Assembly (NCBI GenBank): GCA_016873575.1
Contig: VGWY01000174.1
Span: 1 to 5,450, forward strand
From: Nitrospira sp.
Lineage (GTDB): Bacteria; Nitrospirota; Thermodesulfovibrionia; Thermodesulfovibrionales; SM23-35
Direction of reading: 5' to 3'
DNA: 5,450 nucleotides
Under the pieces are notes generated by a model, which was not told the origin of the DNA, searched no databases, and was given only the letters and a program-made list of their open reading frames with translations. How positions within the stretch are numbered: the first letter of the stretch is position 1; every line of letters begins with the position of its first letter. Shown here in pieces: positions 1 to 5,385 of this stretch. A program made the position numbers and the translations under genes.

Positions 1-2
1 TC

Positions 3-143
3 TCAGGAACAATGGCCCGTATCGGAGTGAATATATTTAAAGGTATTTTTGTCCTTATAGGAAGAGGGGCAGTTGTTATCGCCATAATTTTGTTAATCTA
101 TTTTTTAGTTAAAAAGATGCAAAATAAAATGGGGAGGGGATAG
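3..143 (+). CDS. C-terminal end of a membrane-anchored protein (5' end outside window)
   Basis: An open frame runs from the left edge to TAG at 141-143 and gives 46 residues. The first part is polar. It is followed by a hydrophobic stretch (about residues 14-36, including AVVIAIILLIYFLV) and then a basic tail (KKMQNKMGRG). This is what a C-terminal single-pass membrane anchor with a positive-inside end looks like. An internal ATG at base 12 has an AGGA four bases upstream, so a free 43-residue small membrane protein is possible, but that spacing is too short to be convincing. I prefer the truncated-gene reading. The family is not recognised; a DUF4349-type C-terminal anchor is one unverified idea. 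The gene converges on psd, and its last codons lie inside the left arm of the inverted repeat at 132-255. Confidence 0.5.
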   Translation, partial: SGTMARIGVNIFKGIFVLIGRGAVVIAIILLIYFLVKKMQNKMGRG

Positions 144-255
144 TATATGAGCGGATTCTTTTGCCGATAGTTAAATAAAATAATTATAAAAATCAAGAGG
201 CAAAAGCCCTCGGAGGTCGATACGACCGAGAATGAGCGAAAATACTATCCCCTGC
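132..255. repeat. Compound inverted repeat filling the gap between convergent genes
   Basis: The outer arms are AGGGGATAGTAT (135-146) and its exact reverse complement (242-253). They extend outward with one mismatch. Inside lies a second perfect pair, CTTTTGCC (158-165) and GGCAAAAG (199-206), enclosing an A/T-rich loop. A third local hairpin, CTCG..GTCG-ATA-CGAC..CGAG, sits at 209-230 with a three-base bulge. The heptamer ATGAGCG also occurs twice in direct orientation, at 147-153 and 232-238, just inside the arms. The left arm includes the stop codon of the plus-strand gene; the right arm ends just before the psd stop. Either strand could fold into a branched RNA, so it may serve as a two-way transcription end, or it may be a small non-autonomous mobile element. 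No clear target duplication and no T-tract after a stem were seen. Confidence 0.6.
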
Positions 256-258
256 CTG

Positions 259-924
259 TTAATAAAGTTCTCCTATTATTGTCTCCCCTGCCTTTACCTT
301 ATCGCCTAATTTCACCTTAATTCTGGTATCCTTTGGCAGATAGACATCAAGTCGTGAGCTGAATTTTATCATGCCATATCGTTCTCCACGTCTCAAGGTA
401 TCACCAACCTTCACCCTGCATACAGCCCTTCTCGCAATAAAACCTGCAACCTGCCTTACGAGTATCTTACCATCCTTCCCATCAATAACCACAACAATAT
501 TCTCATTTTTTATTGATGCATCATCTTTATACGCTGCCATAAATCTGCCAGGAGAATATTTTACAGCAGTGACCTTACCATCACATGGGGCACGATTTAC
601 ATGGACATCAAGAGGCGACATGAATATGCTTATTTCTTTTGCCCCAGATTGCAGATAATCCTTTTCATAAACATCTTTTATAAGAATTACCTTCCCATCG
701 GCAGGAGATACAAAAATGCCTTTTCCTTCTAAAATATTTCTTTCGGGATCCCTGAAGAAAAAGACCATAAAGATTGTCAGTCCGACAAAGAAGCAAGAAG
801 TGAGAAGTGAGAAGTAAGAGATATTTGAAATGAAATAGACTAAAACTAATAATGTAATGATAAGGGATCCAAATATAAATGGGTATCCTTCGGGAGCAAT
901 CTGTATCATAGGAAGAATCTTCAC
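259..924 (-). CDS. psd: Phosphatidylserine decarboxylase, short archaeal-type proenzyme
   Basis: Converts phosphatidylserine to phosphatidylethanolamine at the cytoplasmic membrane. The proenzyme cuts itself at a serine, which becomes the pyruvoyl cofactor. The 221 residues fit the short PSD-A class. Seen in order: IAPEGYPFI near the N-terminus, two membrane segments (about 15-35 and 36-56), FFRDPER (56-62), SPADGKV (73-79, catalytic Asp), SPLDVHVNR (103-111, catalytic His108), and the processing site KFSSRLDVYLP (187-197), with cleavage expected between Ser189 and Ser190. Most relatives I recall have Gly-Ser there, so Ser-Ser is a variant worth noting. The start used is GTG at 924. An ATG at 909 (residue 6) lies about 12 bases after an AAAGGTG ribosome-binding-like sequence and is a fair alternative. 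The gene follows ilvC; the spacer holds a MITE. Part of the second membrane segment is encoded by a dispersed repeat (788-820). Confidence 0.95.
   Translation of the reverse strand: MKILPMIQIAPEGYPFIFGSLIITLLVLVYFISNISYFSLLTSCFFVGLTIFMVFFFRDPERNILEGKGIFVSPADGKVILIKDVYEKDYLQSGAKEISIFMSPLDVHVNRAPCDGKVTAVKYSPGRFMAAYKDDASIKNENIVVVIDGKDGKILVRQVAGFIARRAVCRVKVGDTLRRGERYGMIKFSSRLDVYLPKDTRIKVKLGDKVKAGETIIGELY
788..820 (+). repeat. 33-bp dispersed repeat, copy inside psd
   Basis: A purine-rich sequence built from AGTGAGA-like units. It matches 29 of 33 positions of the reconstructed repeat between ilvC and psd, in the opposite orientation. Within psd it is read on the minus strand and encodes the SYFSLLTSCFF part of the second membrane segment without breaking the frame. 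Confidence 0.6.
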
Positions 925-944
925 CTTTCACTTTTCACTTCTCA

Positions 945-952
945 CTTTTTGC
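945..952. repeat. Target-site duplication, left copy (CTTTTTGC)
   Basis: This octamer directly abuts the first base of the 102-bp palindromic element. It is repeated exactly, in direct orientation, at 1055-1062 directly after the element's last base. Confidence 0.75.
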
Positions 953-1054
953 GTAACCATTCAATGACGGGTGGAGTTTGGTAGCCGCAGGCTTTAGCCT
1001 GCGTTAATGGCGCAACCTAAAGGTTGCGGCTACCACCTGTGACTGAAGGGTTAC
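953..1054. mobile_element. 102-bp palindromic MITE, possibly IS66-like
   Basis: Non-coding element with terminal inverted repeats starting GTAACC and ending GGTTAC; 18 of 22 bases pair (953-974 with 1033-1054). Inner arms GGTAGCCGC (980-988) and GCGGCTACC (1026-1034) enclose two perfect 7-bp stems, at 987-1002 (GCAGGCT-TT-AGCCTGC) and 1012-1027 (GCAACCT-AA-AGGTTGC). Exact 8-bp direct repeats flank it. As I recall, IS66-family ends begin GTAA and generate 8-bp duplications, so an IS66 transposase acting in trans is the best guess; ISL3, IS256 and IS1595 families also make duplications near this length. It lies 12 bases after the ilvC stop and 29 bases before the psd GTG, and would form a stable hairpin in a joint mRNA. 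Confidence 0.75.
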
Positions 1055-1062
1055 CTTTTTGC
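1055..1062. repeat. Target-site duplication, right copy (CTTTTTGC)
   Basis: Exact direct repeat of 945-952, abutting the right end of the palindromic element. Deleting 953-1062 rejoins the two flanks and shortens the ilvC-psd spacer from 141 to 31 bp. Confidence 0.75.
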
Positions 1063-1065
1063 TTC

Positions 1066-2085
1066 TTACGCCTTTGATTTATCTACGAGCTTTCCCTTCT
1101 TGAGCCATGGCATCATAGCCCGTAGTATTGCGCCTACCTCTTCTACAGGATGTTCCTCACCCTTTTTGGTAAGGGCATTGAATACAGGTTTGTTTGCCCT
1201 GCACTCAAGAATCCATTCCCTTGCGAACTGTCCTGACTGTATCTCATTGAGTATCTTCTTCATTTCTTTTTTGGTGTCTTCTGTTATAATTCTTGGCCCC
1301 CTCGTGAGGTCACCATATTGAGCAGTATTGCTTATAGAGTATCTCATATTGGAAATTCCACCCTCGTATATAAGATCAACAATCAGCTTTACCTCGTGGA
1401 GACATTCAAAATATGCCATCTCAGGTGAATAACCAGCCTCAACAAGGGTTTCATAGCCTGCTGTTATAAGAGAGGTAAGACCACCGCAGAGTACAACCTG
1501 TTCACCGAATAAATCCGTCTCTGTCTCTTCCCTGAAGGTTGTCTCTATAATCCCCGCCCGTCCTCCACCAATTGCAGAAGCATATGCGAGAGCAATATCC
1601 TTTGTATTCTTTGAAGGATCCTGATGTACTGCTATCAGGCATGGTACTCCACTGCCCTTCGTATATTCAGACCTGACAAGATGGCCGGGTCCCTTTGGAG
1701 CAACCATAAATACATTCACACCTGCTGGTGGTACTATCTGGCCAAAGTGGATATTGAAACCGTGTGCAAATCCCAGATAGGCTCCGTCTTTGATAGAAGG
1801 AGCTATGTCCGCCTTGTATATATCTGCCATGTATTCATCAGGCACGAGCATCATGATTACATCTGCCTTTTTGGCAGCATCTGAGGCTGTCATGACATTG
1901 AAGCCTGCCTTCTCAGCCTTTCCCCAGCCTGCTCCCCCTTTTTTTACACCTATAATCACATCCATGCCGCTTTCCTTCAGGTTATTCGCATGGGCATGGC
2001 CCTGGCTTCCATAACCGATTACTGCTATTTTTTTCTTCTTAAGAATCTTCCCATCGGTATCTTTGTCATAGTAAATTTTTACCAT
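1066..2085 (-). CDS. ilvC: Ketol-acid reductoisomerase, class I
   Basis: Second common step of valine and isoleucine synthesis: Mg-dependent isomerisation and NAD(P)H reduction of 2-acetolactate or 2-aceto-2-hydroxybutyrate, in the cytoplasm. The 339 residues fit the short class I form. Seen: dinucleotide-binding GYGSQGHAHANNL (24-36), His108 in GFAHGFN, PKGPGH (130-135), metal ligands Asp191 and Glu195 in DLFGEQ, Glu227 and Glu231 in the FECLHE helix, and Ser252 in the knotted C-terminal domain. The start is ATG at 2085, placed by AGGAGG five bases upstream; a longer in-frame start at 2115 lacks such a site. The cofactor loop reads GVKKGGAGWGKAEKAGF. Gly51 and Gly53 occupy the places of the two serines that usually contact the 2'-phosphate of NADPH, and Lys48 replaces the usual Arg. 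It lies upstream of psd, as in several bacterial groups, but no ilvN precedes it here. Confidence 0.97.
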   Translation of the reverse strand: MVKIYYDKDTDGKILKKKKIAVIGYGSQGHAHANNLKESGMDVIIGVKKGGAGWGKAEKAGFNVMTASDAAKKADVIMMLVPDEYMADIYKADIAPSIKDGAYLGFAHGFNIHFGQIVPPAGVNVFMVAPKGPGHLVRSEYTKGSGVPCLIAVHQDPSKNTKDIALAYASAIGGGRAGIIETTFREETETDLFGEQVVLCGGLTSLITAGYETLVEAGYSPEMAYFECLHEVKLIVDLIYEGGISNMRYSISNTAQYGDLTRGPRIITEDTKKEMKKILNEIQSGQFAREWILECRANKPVFNALTKKGEEHPVEEVGAILRAMMPWLKKGKLVDKSKA

Positions 2086-2090
2086 CAGTT

Positions 2091-2096
2091 CCTCCT
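2091..2096 (-). promoter_or_regulatory. Ribosome-binding site of ilvC
   Basis: Perfect AGGAGG on the minus strand, with a five-base spacer (AACTG) before the ATG at 2085. It decides the ilvC start against the ten-residue longer alternative. Confidence 0.85.
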
Positions 2097-2120
2097 GATA
2101 TAATAAATTAAACAAGTGGT

Positions 2121-2126
2121 ATTATA
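2121..2126 (-). promoter_or_regulatory. Possible -10 element for ilvC
   Basis: A consensus TATAAT on the minus strand lies 35 bases before the ilvC ATG and would give a leader of about 30 nt. No good -35 hexamer is present at 16-18 bp, so this is weak evidence that ilvC has its own promoter rather than relying on read-through from the glycosyltransferase genes. Confidence 0.3.
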
Positions 2127-2187
2127 TTACAAACAATAAGGAATTTCCTATTTAGCCCCGCAGAAGAGTTTCGAGGAATTCTTTTGA

Positions 2188-3720
2188 TTAGATAAAAGTA
2201 AAGTAGTCCAAAATCTTTGGATTGTTTGTATTCTGCTGAATAAATGAAATTATTCTCTGGAAATCTTCATATTGTATGGATACCCTTTCGGTATCATGAT
2301 GTGTCCCTTGCAGGGCTTTGGAAAGATAGGCAACGGCATCACCGATAAAATAATTTATCTTGCCAGCAATGATAGATTTGAGATTGAATTCAACATCTTC
2401 ATAGAATGCTTTATAATGCTCAGAAAATCCACCAACTGATATGAATAGGTTTTTATGAACCATCAAGAAAGCACCGCTACTTCCAAGAATATCACGCTCC
2501 ACACCTGGATTATATGCATAATAGCTTTTCACCCCCTTGTGTGTTATCCCGATTTGATTATTCTTATCTACAAAAATGATAAATCCAGCATGACTAATAG
2601 TATTGTCGTTTGCATGAAGCCTGATACCAATAGTTCCTATTTCGTTTTTATTATCGAGGTATATTTGAATACATCTCGATATCGCATCGTTTAAAAGCCT
2701 TATATCAGAATGACAGAACAGTATTAATTCAGTGTCAGGATCAATATGACTTTTTACAATATCATTCTTTATTCTGGCAGCGTTGGCATACTGAGATTCA
2801 ACGAATATAACATTATTTTTCTGTCGGGTATATTCTCGAATCTTGTTTTGGTTATCATCCTGAAAACCATTGTATGAAATATACATTTTATAGTTTTGAT
2901 ACCTTGTTTTCCCAAGGATGCTTTCCATGCAATTGATAAAGGAATCCACATCATCTTTTGCCTGAATGATTATGGCGAGTTTAGGTTGATTTACAATAGG
3001 TATATCCATCTCTTCGTACATTATCTGTGGTTTCATGTTGCAGGGCAGATATTTCTTCCATTTACTGACAAATTGAATCCTGTTGTTTTCCCACTCTTTA
3101 TTTACCATGCCGATTGATTTATGGGTTATCGTTATATCGAAAATAACGCCTACTTTTACCCCTTCGAAATGATTGGCAAGGCTGAAGTCAATGTCATAAA
3201 AATGGAATCCTTTTATACTTTCATCAAAGGCTTTTTGTATTCTATCCCTGTGGACAGCAAAGAATAAGCCATCAACAAGGATAGTTTGAATAATCTGCTC
3301 TCCAAAGTTCCCACTGTATCTGCATTCCCATTTGTTTGTCTGGTAAGTTAATGGATCTTCCTGCTGGTGCCATACCTGTCCAACCATTAGGTGAGGCTCA
3401 TCCCACCACCTGCCTGATTCCGTGATACACGTCGTCCCTGCTTTTCCCATGATACCGAAATCACTGTTTTTGAAATAGTTCATTATCTTTATTCCCCAGT
3501 TATCAGGTTCAAAAATAATATCATCATGAGAAAAAACAATGATATCGTTTTTAGCTTCCCGTAAGGCTTTATTATAGATTTCGGTCAATGAATATTTGCC
3601 GTCATTGATATACTGCAATATCTCGACATCATCGACTCCGCATGTCTGTTTCAGGTGATAAACAAACAGGGGGTTATCTTTCCGTGTTGAAAAAACTATG
3701 GTGAGCGATTCTTTATTCAT
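2188..3720 (-). CDS. Two-domain (GT-A/GT-A) glycosyltransferase
   Basis: A 510-residue protein with two glycosyltransferase domains. The N-terminal domain (about 1-225) resembles StrF/GT2-like proteins: TIVFSTRKDN, a metal-site-like SHDDI (64-68), MGKAGTT with GRWWDEP (103-109), VDGLFFAV, and FYDIDFS (174-180) followed by His200. The C-terminal domain (about 246-470) is a family 2 domain: LAIIIQAKDD, FCHSDI (335-340) in the DXD position, and the acceptor-side GSSGAFLMV plus FYEDVEFNLK (439-448). A His-rich tail (GTHHDTER) follows. No signal peptide or membrane segment is evident, so it probably acts in the cytoplasm on a surface polysaccharide or glycoprotein. Donor and acceptor are unknown. 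The ATG lies inside the end of the upstream glycosyltransferase gene, an ATGAATAA overlap of 8 nt, which suggests translational coupling. Confidence 0.85.
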   Translation of the reverse strand: MNKESLTIVFSTRKDNPLFVYHLKQTCGVDDVEILQYINDGKYSLTEIYNKALREAKNDIIVFSHDDIIFEPDNWGIKIMNYFKNSDFGIMGKAGTTCITESGRWWDEPHLMVGQVWHQQEDPLTYQTNKWECRYSGNFGEQIIQTILVDGLFFAVHRDRIQKAFDESIKGFHFYDIDFSLANHFEGVKVGVIFDITITHKSIGMVNKEWENNRIQFVSKWKKYLPCNMKPQIMYEEMDIPIVNQPKLAIIIQAKDDVDSFINCMESILGKTRYQNYKMYISYNGFQDDNQNKIREYTRQKNNVIFVESQYANAARIKNDIVKSHIDPDTELILFCHSDIRLLNDAISRCIQIYLDNKNEIGTIGIRLHANDNTISHAGFIIFVDKNNQIGITHKGVKSYYAYNPGVERDILGSSGAFLMVHKNLFISVGGFSEHYKAFYEDVEFNLKSIIAGKINYFIGDAVAYLSKALQGTHHDTERVSIQYEDFQRIISFIQQNTNNPKILDYFTFI

Positions 3721-5284
3721 TTATTCTCAGGTTTTTCATAACCTCCCTGAATTTCTCATAGACCATGTCAACAGTAATCGCTTCCATACAGGCAAAGTTC
3801 CGTGGACAGGCAATAATTCTTCCGGTATTATGCCGATGTCTGCATCCGCGACATGCGACAGGAGTAACAACCGGGATCAACATTGGCAAAGAAGTATCAG
3901 AAACATATTCCGGCAATGTACAACCATATAAGACAATACTCGGGGTATGTGTAGACTGTGCAAAAAGTGCCAGTAAATCCTCATTGCCGATAAATAGTTT
4001 GCTCTTTGCAATAACCAGAGCAGTCTGGAGAGGCGTAAGGACATTAACAAGATTCAAATCTGCATCCAAATAACTCGCATATTGCTGTGCAGTCTTCCCT
4101 ACCGTAATTAAACTCAACCCTTCCTGTTTGACAAGTTTTCCGAGTTCAACATACTTTTCCCTTTTCCACTGTTTACCCGAAATTGAATCACTGAAATCAA
4201 GGGTTACCGATAGGGGATACTCTTGCACAAGGCTATTGGTATATTCCATGTCTTTTTTTTCTGTATAAAGGGATGCCGTCTTGCTCCGGGCTTTTACCCC
4301 TGCAACCTCTGCGTAGCAGTCAACGATATGTTTACGAAAGTCTTTTTCAAAGGCATAATCGAGGTCAATAAAAATATCACACGGAACAGAAGAACCATAG
4401 GGGACAAATCCATCAATATCAAAACAGCCCTTGACCGCATCAGAACATTGTGTCATGAGAATAATCACACAATCAGGATATTTTTCTTTCAATGCCTCGA
4501 TGACTGGCATGATCAGAAATACATCTCCGGTTTCAGCCTCTCGCTTGATAACGATCATTTCCCCGAATCTCTTTTTCATCAGATAGGAATGCCATTTCTT
4601 TTTGAAAAGGTATTCATTGACGATGTAATAGCCGGGAAGATCAAAGTTATTCATGATCATCTTTACCGTTGTTGTTCCCTTATGATGCTCCCATTGAATA
4701 TCTGCATTCCTTAATAAGTATCCGTCTTTCTTGAACCGTAAAGATAAGTCCATATCCTCAAAATAGCCGTACTGATATTCTTCATCGAAGAGCCTGTATC
4801 CCTTCGCAAGGGAGGTTGGCATGATGAAGCAACTGCCTTCACAATATTCAGGGGAATCCGTATCCTCCCACCCACCGATGTTATCCACACCGAGTGTGTT
4901 AAATACCTTTTTCTTGGGACCAACCTGTGCCACTTTGGGATTTTCTTCCAGGATCTGAATCATTGGGGTTGCCCAGTTTTCAAAGAATTCAATATCATCA
5001 TTCAATACTGCAAAATATTTTGCATTCGCATGTGATAGATTACGGTTATGTGCAGCACCAAACCCTATATTGCTGTTGGAATGGGTTATCTTCACTTTCA
5101 CCTTATGGTCTGATAGTTCAGGGGCAAAGTATTGGTTTGCGATATTTATGAATTCTTTCGATTCAGATGCATTATCGTAAATAAGTAACTGTGCCATTTC
5201 CGGGGTGAATTTTTTGAGAGATTGGATAAAATTTCTAAAAATAATCAGGTCAGGATTGCAGACTGCAACAGATACAGCAAGCAT
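3713..5284 (-). CDS. Fusion glycosyltransferase: GT2 domain plus GT9 (heptosyltransferase-like) domain
   Basis: A 523-residue fusion. Residues 1-235 are a family 2 (rhamnosyltransferase-like) domain: VSVAVCNPD, YDNAS (36-40), NIGFGAAHNRN (72-82), the metal site LNDDIEF (94-100), GSCFIMP, and YFEDMDLSLRFKKDGY (174-189). Residues about 240-515 resemble ADP-heptose:LPS heptosyltransferases (GT9): TGDVFLIMPVIEALKEKYPD (252-271), KQWKREKYVELGKL (371-384) and IGNEDLLALFAQ (432-443) before SIVLYG. In that last motif GT9 enzymes usually have G-x-D-S/T-G-x-x-H; the Ser/Thr-Gly and His are missing here, so donor use may be changed or lost. Four cysteines (478, 481, 493, 499; CRGC..CPRNFAC) lie near the C-terminus and may bind a metal. 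The start ATG has AAGGAG seven bases upstream. It is probably first of a coupled pair with the next gene. Confidence 0.88.
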   Translation of the reverse strand: MLAVSVAVCNPDLIIFRNFIQSLKKFTPEMAQLLIYDNASESKEFINIANQYFAPELSDHKVKVKITHSNSNIGFGAAHNRNLSHANAKYFAVLNDDIEFFENWATPMIQILEENPKVAQVGPKKKVFNTLGVDNIGGWEDTDSPEYCEGSCFIMPTSLAKGYRLFDEEYQYGYFEDMDLSLRFKKDGYLLRNADIQWEHHKGTTTVKMIMNNFDLPGYYIVNEYLFKKKWHSYLMKKRFGEMIVIKREAETGDVFLIMPVIEALKEKYPDCVIILMTQCSDAVKGCFDIDGFVPYGSSVPCDIFIDLDYAFEKDFRKHIVDCYAEVAGVKARSKTASLYTEKKDMEYTNSLVQEYPLSVTLDFSDSISGKQWKREKYVELGKLVKQEGLSLITVGKTAQQYASYLDADLNLVNVLTPLQTALVIAKSKLFIGNEDLLALFAQSTHTPSIVLYGCTLPEYVSDTSLPMLIPVVTPVACRGCRHRHNTGRIIACPRNFACMEAITVDMVYEKFREVMKNLRINE

Positions 5285-5291
5285 CGACGGT

Positions 5292-5297
5292 CTCCTT
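5292..5297 (-). promoter_or_regulatory. Ribosome-binding site of the GT2-GT9 gene
   Basis: AAGGAG on the minus strand, with a seven-base spacer before the ATG at 5284. It fixes the start and shows that the gene begins inside this window. Confidence 0.8.
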
Positions 5298-5326
5298 TCT
5301 TCTATATATTAATTCAAAAAATTACC

Positions 5327-5351
5327 CTCTTTCGTATTTATATTGAAAGAG
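5327..5351. promoter_or_regulatory. Inverted repeat over a -10-like sequence upstream of the glycosyltransferase genes
   Basis: CTCTTTC (5327-5333) and its exact complement GAAAGAG (5345-5351) are separated by 11 bases. A TATAAA hexamer (minus strand, 5342-5337) lies between the arms, 53 bases before the ATG. This layout could be an operator over a promoter or a leader hairpin. No good -35 box is visible, so the assignment is tentative. Confidence 0.25.
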
Positions 5352-5355
5352 AACT

Positions 5356-5385
5356 TTAACCACTGAGGCACAGAGACACTGAGAA
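5356..5385. repeat. Dispersed-repeat-like sequence (CCACTGAGGCACAGAGACAC)
   Basis: The sequence runs TTAACCACTGAGGCACAGAGAC and on to CTGAGAA. It closely resembles a low-complexity CCACAGAGGCACAGAGACACAGAG motif that I recall as scattered between genes in many environmental bacterial genomes. Only one copy is in this window, so its repeat status rests on that recollection. Confidence 0.4.

Larger units (their letters stand above)
925..1067 (-). repeat. 33-bp dispersed repeat, second copy, split by the MITE
   Basis: Read on the minus strand, bases 1067-1055 followed by 944-925 give a 33-bp sequence starting AAGAAGCAAAAAGTGAGAAG. It differs from the psd-internal copy (788-820) at only four positions. 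It begins inside the ilvC stop codon and ends directly before the psd GTG start, and it supplies the AAAG part of the psd ribosome-binding-like sequence. The 102-bp palindromic element interrupts it at the CTTTTTGC octamer. Confidence 0.55.

Noticed and set aside
231..241. ATGAGCGAAA resembling part of a hammerhead ribozyme core
   Set aside because: The required CUGAUGA segment and three-stem layout are absent.
132..255. Retron-like non-coding RNA: end-pairing arms with an internal AGC
   Set aside because: Retrons need a reverse transcriptase gene next to the RNA. None is in the window, and the neighbouring genes are a membrane protein end and psd on converging strands.
371..658. 95-residue plus-strand open frame within psd
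   Set aside because: It lies opposite conserved Psd motifs (HVNR to the cleavage site) and shows no independent coding evidence.
953..1062. Intrinsic terminator after ilvC formed by the palindrome
   Set aside because: On the minus strand the hairpin is followed by A-rich sequence, not a T-tract. The T-run follows only on the plus strand, where no gene ends nearby.
2086..2115. Ten-residue N-terminal extension of IlvC starting at 2115
   Set aside because: The ATG at 2085 has a perfect AGGAGG at five bases and gives the normal class I N-terminus; the extension would run through that ribosome-binding site.
2086..2187. Attenuator or leader peptide controlling ilvC
   Set aside because: No short frame rich in branched-chain amino acid codons and no terminator/antiterminator hairpin pair was found; only a short GGAAATTCC palindrome is present.
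4223..4714. 163-residue plus-strand open frame within the GT2-GT9 gene
   Set aside because: It is antisense to a clearly conserved coding sequence, lacks recognisable motifs and has no convincing ribosome-binding site; a shadow frame.
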